Notes: generated from the letters alone by a model not told the origin. 64,000 nt of DNA from Aphrocallistes beatrix (GCA_963281255.1 OY725490.1:3596001-3660000), one strand, 5' to 3'; positions 31,919-44,062 are shown, counted from the stretch's first letter. A program made the numbers and translations.

Positions 31919-34160
31919 TTATATTGAATCGTATAAAGAACGAAGTAATTTGAAATCAGAACGAATCATTTGTTTGGAGATCAGCTGAAGAAATTTCTGT
32001 GACAACAAAGACTCAGATAAACATAAACTTGAAATGAGTTTTAAGGATGGAATATTATGGACAGTGAAAGAACTAGAATCAGATTTAAGGGAGGAGAGTT
32101 CTAGGCTAACCTTGATTTTGGATGGTAGTTCGCTTTCTAAGACCTGTGTGTAAGAAGATAGTGTCGAAAGATCTTTATTACGTTCAAACTTCAAAGCTAA
32201 AGAGCTGACAGAGCTTGAAGTCAAGTGTTTTAGTAGAAAACGAAACTGAATTGGTGTAACATTACTTGTCTCAAAGTAAATTGATTGAATTGTGGACAGG
32301 ATATGAAGAAACTTTACGAAGCAGTTCCATTCGTTGGGTGATATGGTGCTCAAATAGAAATAGAGTTTCTATGGGAGGAATTTAAGGAAATGTGAAGATA
32401 ATTTAATGGTATCAGAATTGGTCTCAAATAGCATTTCGGATAATAAGACAATATTCTGGGTATACTTTATCCAGCCCGTATGTTCAGGGTTTGAGCAAAA
32501 AATATTCAATTGGCTAATTTGGGGCATAATTCTATAGGAATAGGAGTTGTTGGTAGGTATTTGTGCATAATATAGAGGATGTGGTTGGATTTGTCTGCCA
32601 GCTATCCACAAACAAATCGAATGACCATTTTGAATATGGCGAAATATTCATCAGAGTGGATAATATACCGAACACTAAGACAATGGTCGCCAACCGATGA
32701 CATTTTCAACCAGACTTCCCTCACGAACTCCTGAATAGTCAGGTGAGCAAACGACCAAACACGTATAATCACTCCCTCCTGGTCTCTCTTGAAGTATTCC
32801 TGTGCTAGTCCCAAGCACTGGCATCTCTTCTCAAGTTTTCCCAGCTTCAATAGGATGTCCTTCGAAGAACTCTGAAGTAAGCTAACTATCCTATTTCGAA
32901 TAAACATTCCAGCACATTAGGAGGGAGATGGAATAAGCTCGCCTTCTTCGCCAGTTCCGTTAAATTCATTCTGGACAGCTGGCAGCGTATAAGATAGGTT
33001 ATCAGTTCGGAGTAGAGGTAGGTTAGGGTCTGTGCATGGATGCTATATGAACCTCGAATGAGGGATGCAAATAAAGAAGCATTAACCGGGACCAGAGTCT
33101 CCTCGTGTAGATGGAACAGTTCCTCTAATTGCTTGAGTTGAGCCTCTTTCTTCAGCTGAAAAATGAAATATTTAACACGATTTTTCGGCAGACAGTCCTG
33201 CTTTTTCCCTCGACTGTTCCATTTGATGCCACTCCTGATGGCGACAAGGAATAGTGGCGCAGTAGGAAAATTGTGATAGTTCATTACTGCCAAAGCGGAT
33301 GACAGAGGAACGTTTTCCTGCTACCAGGGTTGCCTATCAGAACCATATTTGTGGAGTAGCCGCATCGTATTGTATTAATTCTTCTGTGAAGTCAACTGGG
33401 ACTATTTTTATCTCTTTGTTAGCGATCTTTCGGAGGAAGGCAATTTCAAATAGTTTCATCCTCCAGTTTAACTTCACGAGGTTTCTGCTTCACAATTGTG
33501 AGAGGAATATACACCGATTCTATATCCACATGTTCCTCGTCGTCTAGAACTTGTTTGATTTTCCTGTTTAGAGTTATAATATACTTCCGCAGACAATCAC
33601 ACCCCTCCTATAGGTTTCTCTTGATAGTCGCGACCTTTTTTAGGAACTGTTTAATGAACGTTTGATTCGATATTTCTCTGAATAATTGTTTGAGTTGTTC
33701 GACTTTTTGGACAATGTATTCTCGTTTGATCGCAAGGTCTGGAGTTATGTAGCTTTCACTTGCTAATATTCTTAGTTTGGACTCTACTTGAATTCAAGAT
33801 ATGGAGTAGCGTTTGGATGGGATTTAATGGATCTAGTTCAGATGGAGCGTTTGACCAATGAATCTTGCGTACAGTGGACATTAGATCGGGACGTACGGAT
33901 TCTATTGCTTGATGAATCTTATCGGGATTGCGTTCATCCCAATTACCAAGGGAATCGAACAAACTTGTCCCGTCATGAACACTTTCAAATATTCGTGCGG
34001 GGGGCTAAGGAATGAAAAAATTTCTTAATTTCTTGTGTCAGGCTACCAGCCAGTTCGTTTATAGCTGATATTTGGAATATCTTCTCTTCCATTCGATCCG
34101 TAATCTATAAGATGAAGAAACTATTAATCCAATTCGTACTCAGCGGTACTAAATCTTCAA
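31919..34160 (-). pseudogene. Broken NACHT/NLR-type gene
   Basis: Minus-strand fragments in NLR order. First an N-terminal helical part (SLFDSLGNWDERNPDKIHQA; SESYITPDLAIKREYI), then a linker ending in MVLIGNPGSRKTFLCH (33310-33350). That is a NACHT Walker A in which the glycine before lysine is arginine (GSRKT for GSGKT). LFLVAIRSGIKW and the helical NACHT-associated region follow, with FAHLTIQEFVREVWL near 32720. Last is a leucine-rich, serine-rich tail (IPSLKLISSLCLSESLLSQK, near 32000). Stops and frameshifts separate the fragments (at least five breaks). NLRs are intracellular immune sensors. This copy cannot encode a full-length product and its ATPase site is altered as well. Confidence 0.7.
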
Positions 34161-34304
34161 GGATCGAAAGATAACTCCTTCCATTTAAGTAGTACCTAGT
34201 ATTGAAACGTCGAGAGTGCATGCACATTGAGTCGAGTGTGAAATAAATAAATAAATTTACGATATTTTGCGTATTTTAATTAATTAATTGTAAATTATGT
34301 ACCT

Positions 34305-34440
34305 AACTAGCAGGGGCGCATTTAGGTTGTGCGGGGAAAACTGGTCCGGGAACCAGGTAGGCAGCCAATTTGATCCGTGTGTCGTATTTTATCGATTAAT
34401 TAAATTGGTGGAATAAATAGTTATTTGAACAATAGATATA
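34305..34440. repeat. GGTCCGGG-type MITE fragment
   Basis: Shares GGTAGGCAGCCAATTTGATC and CGTATTTTATCGATTAAT with 39920-39970. Probably one end of the element described at 39833-40135. Confidence 0.55.
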
Positions 34441-34628
34441 CAGTCGACTCCGCTTAATAGGACCACTGGTTAATCGGGTCAACCGCTTAATCAGGCCACT
34501 TTTGGTAGGACAGGAATAGTTCTCACACATAGAAGCTAATACAAAATATTTTCGGTTAATAGGATTCTCTGTTTAATCGGGCCAAAATGTCCTCTGACCG
34601 ATGTGACCCTATTAAGCAGAGTCGACTG
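34441..34628. mobile_element. pogo/Tigger-type MITE (CAGTCGACTCCGCTTAATAG ends)
   Basis: A 188-bp element with ends CAGTCGACTCCGCTTAATAG and CTATTAAGCAGAGTCGACTG and TA duplications (34439-34440, 34629-34630). A truncated relative ends at 59435. Confidence 0.85.
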
Positions 34629-34764
34629 TATAAGTAAATCTAGTACCTATACAATGCTATAGCTGGCCACTGACTTGTGAGGCTGGTTGTGTGCCAGGTA
34701 GCAATCAGAGTTGAGTACCCTGATCTAATCGTTACAGATAACTATTAACATATAACCAATGCAG

Positions 34765-35310
34765 AGTGGACCATGGGTCACTTACAGTAACCATGACCCA
34801 TCTGACCCATTGCACGCGTGACCCATGACCCAGTGACCCAGTACGTGACCCAATGACCCAGTGACCCAGTACGTGACCCAGTGACCCAGTACGTGACACA
34901 GTGACCCAGACTAGTTTAACACAACACATACATACAAGTAAATGATGTTAATCAATTAATTTATTCTTATAACCTTCTAAAACTACAGAGATGACCCATC
35001 GATTTATGTGTCCCATGTGACCCATGACCCTGTAATCCAGTGACCCAGTGACTGGGTCACTGGGTCAAGAGTTTACTATACAATAGTATATTCTATACAA
35101 TATACAATAGTATATATTATATAATTATAAATAAAAATATAACTATACAATAGTATAGTCGCCAACAATTAAAATGAGCGGCAATATATTATATATTATA
35201 TATATATAGGTCACTGGATCAAGGGGTTGTGACCCATGACCCTGTAATCCAGTGACTGGGTCACTGGGTCAAGAGGTCGTGACCCATGACCCAACTGACC
35301 CAGCGATTTA
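34765..35310. repeat. GTGACCCA minisatellite with inverted segments
   Basis: Many copies of GTGACCCA / TGGGTCAC, partly as GTGACCCAGTGACCCAGTAC units (34800-34910), then inverted arrays at 34990-35070 and 35215-35305 separated by AT-rich spacers. In the GGGTCA orientation the units form direct repeats with 2-bp spacing. Non-coding; its origin could be a MITE core. Confidence 0.75.
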
Positions 35311-35825
35311 TACATTAGCATCCCAGTTTTGAATGAGACTATTATTGTGTTTGTTTTATAGTGAAAATGTCGTAGTTCCAGAGGTTCTCTCTTAATTTTG
35401 TCCTTTGGACTGTTACCCTGTGGTGAGATGTCCCCGAACCTATGGCACTAGGATGATGAATCCATGAGACTTCTAACCCTGGGGTAACGAATCCTGTGGG
35501 GACGGCCGGCACACCGACATAGTTATATAATTTGTTCATTTCACAACTGATTGATAACAAGTTTCATAGTCATACATACGTTTAGTCAAATGTGCTCTAG
35601 TTTTAGTGAATAATATCCGATATTCTCGTAAATTTGAATGTTTGAGTGATGGAATCCCGACAGAATTCCAATGTTTCGGTGAATTATTTTCACTCAAAGT
35701 ATGGCTGAGAAGCAGTGAATTGAACATCTAATTTCTGTTTAGAATCTATTCACAGAATGAATAATTGTTAGGTATGACATTATCATACATAATCGGGGTC
35801 CTACCGACATTTTAAAAAAGTTAAA
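35311..35825. other. Unassigned stretch
   Basis: No gene recognised. A minus-strand open frame at 35342-35560 has no family resemblance that I can name. Confidence 0.35.
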
Positions 35826-35829
35826 GTTT

Positions 35830-36176
35830 ATAGGGGGTTTACAATCTGAGTGAGGTGCTAAACCTACTGATAGTTACTGAATGTGTGCATGCGGCGTGTA
35901 TGTATGCATATGATGGCATGTCTGTATGCATATGATAGGGTGTTACAGAGAATAACCCGGCTAACAGTAGGCAAGAAAGATAGCACCTGACTTAACTTTA
36001 CCTTTAAACGAGATGACATCCTTAGTGCTTTCAGCTCACTAAGGTTCTGCAAGAGTGTATGCTCAGATTACATTACCGGAGCAATGTAATTGAGAGTAAA
36101 ATGCAAATGACTAGAGCGAGGTTAGAACCCGCGACCTAAGTCCTGGTATTCAAACGCCCTAACCACTGTACCACCC
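35830..36176 (-). repeat. tRNA-derived SINE (probable)
   Basis: Read on the minus strand, the head (36176-36111) resembles a tRNA: GGTACAGTGGTTAGGGCG (box A-like), an anticodon-like loop, then GGTCGCGGGTTCTAACC (box B-like). About 270 bp of tRNA-unrelated body follows, ending in a T-rich tail. Exact ends and target duplication are unresolved. Confidence 0.55.
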
Positions 36177-36272
36177 AAGAAATGATGTGACAACATTTCA
36201 CTGTAGGAGATTAAATGACAATTTATTCCGATATTTACATTTCATATTCCTCCGAGTCACTTCCTGGAACTG

Positions 36273-36840
36273 CATGTAGGCGAAGAGTAGAATTGCAATC
36301 AGATTATTACTAATAGTATATGCCAGAGCAACACCCTTAATCTCGAGGGAAAAAACAACAACAAATATATATTGTAAGAGAATATTAAACAGATTCCCAC
36401 TTACTTGTATTGCAAGATTGGGGAATATAATGTTTTGAGATTGCAAGAAATTACAAGCTAGCCTCGAGTAGATGTACTAAGCTGGATAGCTAAAACACAA
36501 AATTGTAGTATAGTCACCTGCATCTTGTGCTAGTTCAGAGTCTCTAGTGTTCTAGTAAATGACAGATTCGACACTAATCCATATTGTCCAAATGGGAAAG
36601 CAAGTGAGTGATGCGATTATCAATGCTCACATGAAGTATGTGCCCATCAGCTTGTAGTTTGAAGCACCGTAAGCTTGAGAGCAAAGTGTGCTCGTCCCAG
36701 CAGCAATTCCCTGTACAACCACGTATGATGTGCAACCTATAATTGATTGACCAATGAACAGAGAACCAACTTTACTTCCTATTTCAGTCCCTGATGTACG
36801 AGATATGAAGATGGTACCTATTTTTGCTTAATAGAATCAC
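36273..36840 (-). pseudogene. MATE transporter fragment, left-arm copy
   Basis: Minus-strand mirror of 52560-53108: SQNIIFPNLAIQVSGNLFNI and KGVALAYTISNNLIAILLFA are readable, with the same stops further upstream (three in-frame stops in the mirrored N-terminal half). After LLFAYMQF the sequence diverges from the right copy, which marks the edge of the duplication inside the gene. Not functional. Confidence 0.7.
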
Positions 36841-37824
36841 TGAAGAAACCTAGTGCTCCTAAAAATCCTAACATGTTGAGGAAGTTCTGTTAGTATCCAT
36901 TTCTGCTTACTCGAAGTAACCCTTAGCTTCTCCACAATATATTGTAACATGAGTAAATATATTTGAAATTTGGATTTGATAGTGGATTTGATAGTCATGA
37001 TAGGATACATAATATGTATATACTTAAGTGCTTCTGTTCATTACTATAAATCTTATGACTTTAAATACTACTTGGTATCTTATGTTTAACAACTGAATCT
37101 CCTCAATTGTTAATACATGTACGGTAATTGAAAATTTATATACGTACTAATATGACGAGGATAATGTGATTTTAATAATCATCATCTTCATCTTCATTTA
37201 TTGTGTATGTGGTTTACACACATATATCTTCAGCTTCCCGGTACTATGGCATATGGCCAACTTTTAGAAATCCGAATCATAATATTATATTCCTCTTATC
37301 GCTATCTAGGAAAAACATGTGAGAGATGATTGAAATACACAATGCTTGTATAAGAATTTCCACAAAGAACTGGCGATACCAAATGATTATAGTCTAGCAC
37401 TGAATATTTGAGCATATTACATTTTCATAGCTGCGCTAGATTATAATCACTTCGTATCGCGGCGTTTTGGTGTGATTTTATGATAGTAACTGCATTGGGG
37501 AGGCGGAAAACGGCTGTAATATTTGTATTATTTAATAATCGGTTTCTAATTAATGCACTAATAAATTTAGCTATAAGTCAACCAAATTTAGTCAAATGTC
37601 TACCAAAAATTTGTTATTACACTGACAAAATTTGTGAAAAAACTAACAAAAATTAATAAAAAGATGATCAAAATTAATGTGATTAGATTGTTCGACTTAC
37701 ATTAGTTTTTAAATAAATCAAATTTGTCTGTAAGCAATTGGTTGGCATTCAGTTCCAGACCCAACTCTATATCTCAAAAGCCAATTTAATTTCAGTTCTT
37801 TTAGATGATTACCTTTTGATTAGT

Positions 37825-38267
37825 ACAAGCGCGCTTCGCTTGCTTGCGCTGCGCGGCTGGCGGACACTTTGTGTCCGATGGAGGCTCCCTTCGGTCGCCT
37901 GGAGCCACATTGGTTAATTATAAGGGAGATAACATCTCTAAATATAGCTGTCTTACTGTTAAAATCGATATCACTCGAGAATCATCAAATTTGTCCATTT
38001 GTAAAATTTTTGATGCGTAATGATGACGTCATAACAGTGATGAGTCATCATTATTTGATGAGAGTTGGATCATATTTGAGATATATTAATCTACACACTA
38101 TGTATATTAAAATTTCAGCCTTCTATCACCTAAAATGGCTGAATTATGATCGAAAAACTGAAATTTCTAATTATAAAAAAGGTGACAATGACGTCATAAT
38201 TCTATGATGAGTCAACATTTTGGTCTATATAAACAAATACACATTAATCGAGTTTTAATAGTAAGGA
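37825..38267 (+). mobile_element. CRE-bearing MITE family, left-arm copy
   Basis: Complete copy from ACAAGCGCGCTTCGCTTGC to the end TTTTAATAGTAAGGA, with two ATGACGTCAT sites. A mirror copy is at the same place in the right arm (45349-45782), so this insertion predates the duplication. Confidence 0.85.
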
Positions 38268-38429
38268 TGATTAATGTGTTTGTTCTGATTATCGGATTTG
38301 GCTACATTATTGGCTTCTCTGTGCGTAATCTTCACTATCGGTATTGTCTCTTAAGAGAATGTAAATATGTTTTAGTTTATTAACCTTAACTCCTCTTCTA
38401 ATTCAGTTTTATTGTTTTTGTAGTCATTA

Positions 38430-39320
38430 TAACAGACGTGTATTAGAACCATGTCTAGATGGGAACACAGAACTTGAATCACACTTAAGTCTGAATATCC
38501 GTGACAGTTTATGTAAGCCCATTTTGTCGATTCAAAAAAGCTGCATTTAATTTTTTAGACAGAAATATTCTTAGTCAGTGGAATATCGATGGACCGAAAA
38601 TGAAACGCGCTACTCTGAGGACTTCCTTTCACGAAATCAATTTTGAATATTGAATCTAGAACCCAAGACTTTCCGACAACATTACAGCTGGCTCTCCCTA
38701 ACCCGAATGATATCAATCCATTGTAGTGTTCCAGACAGTACCACAGCTCTTTACAGATTTCGAATTGAACTTTACTCGACTTACTACTTTGTGGATGTTT
38801 GAGTTTGGGATAATACAGAGGAACTGGATTACTGAACGAGTAATGCTCGATGCATAGTCCGTACAGAGTCTGAAAATTGGAATATTATATGAAATACATC
38901 ATTGGTAGTTAGAGTTATGTCTGAAATATTTGAAAATATTTGAGCAATATCTTCGAAGTGGAGACCACATTTTCAATAATGGAAGATTAGAAGTAGTAAT
39001 TGAACAAAAGATCCTCCGCTTTCTTAGATCGTTTCCTACCTTCAATGCGACCAATAATATTATTAAATGAGTTAGTAATTACTGTTTTATAATTTTCCAA
39101 AGAGAATTTATTGAAATCAGAAGCCTTAGAAATACAAAAGCCACAGAAATAATCCTTTCTTCATGATTATCTCTGAGGTATTTGTCCTCTTCAAGATGTA
39201 CACGGTATTAATGAATATAACTGGATATAATATCCGATTCGACTATATTTAGTTTTTTTACTCAATTCCTCAATATTTCCTTTACTGTTCTTGATTATTA
39301 AAATTTCATCCATGGTCAAA
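38430..39320 (-). pseudogene. Large-GTPase-like (URGCP/GVIN-type) fragment, left-arm copy
   Basis: Mirror of the right-arm copy. The exon-like block 38869-38555 starts after TTTTCAG and encodes TLYGLCIEHYSFSNPVPLYY ... LISFGLGRASCNVVGKSWVL before a stop. The upstream remains (MDEILIIKNSKGNIEELSKK) are interrupted by a small piggyBac-like element. Not functional. Confidence 0.5.
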
Positions 39321-39324
39321 TTAA

Positions 39325-39442
39325 CCCTTAAATTACCTGGGGTCATTTCTATTTAAAGCAAAGACCCCACACTTCTAAGGTTTCCCCGCCCAAAATGACT
39401 TAACCGGAAATGAGTTAGCAAAAATCTAGCGCCATTTAAGGG
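39325..39442. mobile_element. piggyBac-like MITE, present only in the left arm
   Basis: A 118-bp element with ends CCCTTAAATT / CCATTTAAGGG. TTAA lies on one side, TTAT (a likely mutated TTAA) on the other. The right arm reads straight through (gatgttaatttgacc at about 42972), proving insertion. Confidence 0.65.
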
Positions 39443-39480
39443 ATAATTAATAACATCAATTTTTAGGAAATTTTCAGACT

Positions 39481-39830
39481 CTTCATATCCGTTCAAATAT
39501 TGACAGACAATCCTATATTCAATTTCATTTTCTATCGTAGAGTACAATATAATTGATCCTGCAATTTCAGATTTTTGGACGAAATTATATATCGTTATGT
39601 TTTTACTGGCATATCACCACAGTACTTGAAAATATCGAGAACTCGTCTCCCGTTGTTACGAGAAAAAGTAACAAATGTCATTGCAGCGTATTCTTTGACC
39701 TTTTTAGTAGTAATATTCAATTGGTTAGATATTTCGCTAATGGGTATATTCTGGTCAAAAATTTCTTGTTTTTAGTCAAAGGTGACATTTTGAAATACTT
39801 CGAAACTAAAACTTCATCAACTTCATCAGT
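39481..39830. other. Spacer of the inverted duplication, unassigned part
   Basis: Unique-looking AT-rich sequence at the start of the loop between the arms. No recognisable gene. Confidence 0.35.
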
Positions 39831-39832
39831 TT

Positions 39833-40135
39833 TGGGTGCAAAATTGGTCCGGGGGACCAGATTTGGCTGCCAAATTATTCCGGGAGACCAGTTTGGATCG
39901 CGAAATTTGGTTCGGGAACCAGGTTGGCAGCCAATCTGATCCGTATGTCGTATTTTTATCGATTAATCAGGTTGGTGATATAATGAGTTTTTAGAACAAT
40001 ATAAATTAAGTAATTCTAGGACCTATCACGAAAAAGCTGGTTCGGGGCCAAAAATGGTACGGGGGGACCAATTTTGGCAGGCCAAAACTGGTCCATCCCT
40101 GCCAAAATTGGTCCGGGCAATTTTTTGTGCCATTA
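39833..40135. repeat. MITE with repeated AATTGGTCCGGG motif
   Basis: Begins GCAAAATTGGTCCGGGGGAC and ends CCAAAATTGGTCCGGGCAAT. Variants of GGGACCA and TTGGCAGCCAA are scattered between. It shares its centre with 34340-34430. Ends approximate. Confidence 0.5.
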
Positions 40136-40715
40136 ATTGCCTACACTAGAGCAGTCCTCTCCTCATAGGATGTGATGACTTTGCAATCACTCTAGGCGGT
40201 ATTTATAGGCTAATGGGGCTTTACTCCATGCGTATATACTTAGTCCCAGTTATTAAGTACGTATAGTATTTATAAACCCTATATTTATTTGTAGTTATAT
40301 ATTGAGTTAAATACTAACACTTATATAATACGTATTATACTCAATATAACCAACCATGTTCATTCAAGTCAACTGCCCCGTTTTTGGCGGACGTCCCGCT
40401 TTTTGGATTTTATGTATAATATTTTTCTATTGCGTCCCCCAAGTCACACAAAATTCAACACTGCGTCCTGATTATATCATGGCTCAAGTTGGCATGTATG
40501 CATGTTAGAACTAAAAAAATGTTTGTCGGCAGACTGATAGGGCAGCTCCATCAAGTGACTTGGCACGTGAGATATGAATATCCTAAGGCATCGAGACTAC
40601 TCAATTTATGATAACTATTCACATTCTTAAGTTCTAAGTACGGTAATGGATTCTACACATTAAAATACCCAATATTAGCTATTGAGAGACATCGTATTTA
40701 AAAATATAAATTATC
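40136..40715. other. Unassigned stretch in the loop
   Basis: No gene or repeat end that I can support. Confidence 0.35.
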
Positions 40716-40719
40716 TTAA

Positions 40720-42648
40720 GGATACCGCCCGTGAAAAATCCATAGGTTTGGCTTACAGCATATATCAAGAATAGAGATATATAAGATGTTAAGCGTGGGC
40801 AGGTAGTGCAATTAAAAAATATTGAGACATGCCAAACAGTTTTTGGTTCACATTTCTAGTTTTTGAATTACAGCGTCTCAAAGTCGGTTTTTTCCGTTTT
40901 TCCCTAGCACATCTTAATGGTAAGCCCTCCTGCACTCTGTGATTTTTTTAAAGCACATGTTTGGATCAAATGCTTCGAAAATTTATTCATAGATAGTCTA
41001 TCATATTTGCCACTTCATAGGACCAAAAGAAAGTTAAAATTTTAAAAATTGTAAATTTTATCGGTGTCCGAATAAAAAGGGCCAAAAAACGGCGAAAAAA
41101 GCCCGATTTTCTTTGCAAATCAGCAATAAAATCACAAATTTATAAAATATCAAAAATTGAGTGGTCCTACGCTCATCGCCTAATGATATGGAACAACTCC
41201 TGAAATTTTCAAACCTCTATCTCAAAGCAATTTTGAGTTAAAATTTTTGAAAGACGGTCAATTTTGGAATTTTAAAGTCCCGAGATATAGGGATTTGAAG
41301 TTTTGATGGTAAGAACGATGTAAAATGAGCTATTAACGAAAAATAAAAGCATCCATGGACATTTAATCGCGTGTATACTAATGAATTAGATGTATTCCAA
41401 CAGATTTTGGTGAAAATAGCAAAATTATACTGAAAATTCACAAATTACCTTGAGGCCCCTAACCCCGAATATTTTGAACCAATTAGGGAATGTAAATCAT
41501 ATTCCTAGCAGTACAATGTATAATTCATCGGTTTAGAATGAATAAAGAGCTACCAAAAAGTATATTGGGAAGTTAGAGCGAGAGTCTACGACTTTTAGTT
41601 TTCAAGTTAGGATTTTCGAAAAATGCTACGTCATCACGTGATAAAAATTTGAAACTTAGCATTCCATTCCATGTAGTACATTTATTATTTAAGAATCAGA
41701 TATATACCGTCTTGAAAAGTGTATTAGGAATTGAGAGCTAAGAATTTTGGTGTATATTTCCCGAGATATGGAGGAATCTGTTTTTGGACCATAAATGGGG
41801 GGGCTTTGACCGAAATTTGGAGATAAATGCTTTGAACTTCCAAAATAATCATGTTGGGTGCTTCAAAGTTTCTGTATACATTGCTAGTGACTACTGCATA
41901 GTTTTTTGAGTATAATAGCTACTTTTGGGAACTTATTTCATGACAAGATTCACCATTTTCTAATATATTCAAAGTTCTCCATAGAATTTGTATTACAACA
42001 AAAACGATGATTAGTCAAGAAATATTTACTTTTTGACAAAGAGATGTTTGAGGAACCTATATATTATCATATATATCCTTTCATTTAAGATTATTATAGA
42101 TTATATATCTTCAATAGTTTTTAAGCATTGACATCGAGCACTTTGGGGGCCATAGAGTGGTTTGATGTCCGAACTTTACCTACAATATACTATAACTTAC
42201 GAACTAATGGTCCGATCTGAACAAACTTTTTTTAAAATGTTCAGAATTTTTTTCTATACACAATAGCTAATATCACAACGGCCATTTCCCGAGCATTTTA
42301 GAAATGAAGTCCCTCATAAAGATATTTTTGATTGGATTTCAGGTGCCTCTTTTTCTAAATTCATCTGTTTTATAATATTTAAAGGGGCCAAAACCATTTT
42401 GAGGTTCGTATAATTGAAAAAATATCAGATAAGTTAGAAAATAATTGATGAATGCGCCGCAAAATCACGAATAACTTTCCGATTTTTAGTACGCCTGAGC
42501 TTTAGGTGCCCAGTTCTAGAATATCAAAATAAATACCGTCCAACAAGTACGATTAGATGGTAGACTACTCAATAATCCGATGGAATTGACAATAAAAAAT
42601 TCCACAATTTTTTTTAATGTTTTGCGATGTTTTTCGAGGGCGGTATCC
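40720..42648. mobile_element. Kolobok-like non-autonomous element, 1.93 kb
   Basis: Inverted ends GGATACCGCCC / GGGCGGTATCC flanked by TTAA on both sides (40716-40719, 42649-42652). TTAA targets with GG-starting ends fit Kolobok better than piggyBac (CC-starting). The interior has no reading frame above about 70 codons. It is rich in short A+T palindromes and ATATCTC-type motifs, so it is a non-autonomous passenger. Confidence 0.75.
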
Positions 42649-42659
42649 TTAAAAGGTGC

Positions 42660-42930
42660 GAAAATATGTATACTCATAGCCTACTGTATATAAGGCCTCA
42701 CAGTAACTTGCGGATTTGGGACTAGGGATGCGGTAGAAGATGGTTGAACTAATACATGAGCTGCCTTAAATCATTAACAAAGCACAATAGAGCGTAAGAA
42801 TGTATTACCAACATATATTAATATGGTGTCAAAGTATCCATATCCGCTGTTAAAATTTAGATTAGTCATCATATGGTTGCGCAATAGGATATATTTGTGA
42901 CAAATTTGGTGATTTTCAGAGGTCGTTTAA
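42660..42930. repeat. FB1 arm fragment
   Basis: ATAGCCTACTGTATATAAGG through GATTTTCAGAGGTCGTTTAA matches FB1 1380-1625. It lies between the Kolobok-like element and the right arm. Confidence 0.8.
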
Positions 42931-43154
42931 TACTAGGTTTGCAAGATAGTCTGAAAATTTCCTAAAAATTGATGTTAATTTGACCATGGATGAAGTTTTA
43001 ATAATCAATAACAGTAAAGGAAATATTGAGGAATTGAGTAAAAAACTAAATATAGTCGAATCGGATATTATATCCAGTTATATTCATCAATACCGTGTAC
43101 CAGAGTTGCACGCGGGTCGATTTTTGAAACCGCGGCCCGCAGCTAAATTTTCGG

Positions 43155-44062
43155 TGCTAGGACACCTTGCCGAAAGACATCTTGCCGAAAGACATCTTGC
43201 CGAAAGACATCTCGCCGAAAAGACATCTTGCCGAAAGACATTGTGCCGAAAGGACATCTTGCCGAAAGGACATTGTGCCGAAAGCCATTGAATATCAAAT
43301 TGTAATAATCATAATTAACAACTAAGTGTCGCATTAACTGGTTCAGAGTTTGAATAAGTTTATTATTAAGTGTTAAGAAGTAATAACAAGGAAAACAAAA
43401 ATATTAGAAAGATAAGTTTTGTGATATGCCGCGCAGATATTCTAGATGTGGAATGTATATATATTCATCAACCATCTCTAAACGCTTGTTTAATTGGAGG
43501 TACTTCTTCTTTGATTGGGGCAGTTGATGTCCGCTTCTAACTTTTTCCAAGGTAATTTCACTATCACTCTGTTCCATAATAATTTTCCGAATTAGTTTGG
43601 AGACAGAAGGATGAGTTGTATTTATTCTAATATCGACAGCCCTATGCCAACCCTCTACAGAATTATTCGTCCGTGGAAGAGCTCGTTCCACTCTATCTCT
43701 GACGTTCCATAGTTCGATTGGAAATAAAGGGCGACGTCTTCTTCCATGATGTTCTAAACCTATCCATGTCTTCTCAAAATAATGGAGAAAATCGCTTAAG
43801 TCATCAACTAGCTCATCAGATAGTGAATCGAAGTTCTTCATAACATGCAATTACATCAATAGCCGGAACAAACGCTAAGGCCCGAAATTTCTTCTCCGGA
43901 TTCTCATTATAATAATAAGTAATCATCAAACCACATACTTTCGGCAAGATGTCCTTTCGGCAAGATGTCCTTTCGGCAAGATGTCCTTTCGGCAAGATAT
44001 CTTTCGGCAAATGTCCTTTCGGCAAAATGTCTTTCGGCAAGATGTCTTTCGGCAAGGTGGGC
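43155..44062. mobile_element. Element with tandem CTTGCCGAAAGACAT ends
   Basis: Both ends consist of seven to eight tandem copies of a 15-17-bp unit (CTTGCCGAAAGACAT on the left, the complement on the right, 43935-44060). The unique centre encodes a transposase fragment. Tandem-subrepeat inverted ends are a known style of MULE-like MITEs. The exact insertion site in the hAT element is not resolved. Confidence 0.7.
43404..43925 (-). pseudogene. MULE transposase C-terminal fragment
   Basis: Minus strand. NPEKKFRALAFVPAIDVIAC and YEEL come first, then after one frameshift SDELVDDLSDFLHYFEKTWI, RRRPLFPIELWNVRDRVERA, LPRTNNSVEGWHRAVDIRIN and HPSVSKLIRKIIMEQSDSEI. The order ELWNV--R---LPRTNN-VEGWHR-----HP---KLI is typical of the end of Mutator-like transposases of the insect and aphid type. 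Only the last third of a transposase is present. It could be a pack-type capture. Confidence 0.75.

Larger units (their letters stand above)
36273..39480. repeat. Giant inverted duplication, left arm
   Basis: Mirror image of 42948-53108 without that arm's two large insertions. It carries a MATE fragment, one CRE-bearing MITE and a GTPase-like fragment. It keeps the empty sites of the 5.8-kb transposon (TTAC, 37697-37700) and of the hAT element (GTACACGG, 39198-39205). It has one private insertion (39325-39442). By eye the arms differ by a few percent, mostly single bases and short indels. Confidence 0.85.

Noticed and set aside
34765-35310. Coding repeat protein from the GTGACCCA array
   Set aside because: The open frames follow from the repeat unit, change strand with the array and have no start context.
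36111-36176. A functional tRNA gene (minus strand)
   Set aside because: Box A and box B-like parts are present but the acceptor stem does not pair and a non-tRNA body follows, as in a SINE.
43160-44060. CRISPR-like array (regular CTTGCCGAAAGACAT units)
   Set aside because: The units abut without unique spacers, lie in mirrored arrays and frame a transposase fragment in an animal genome.
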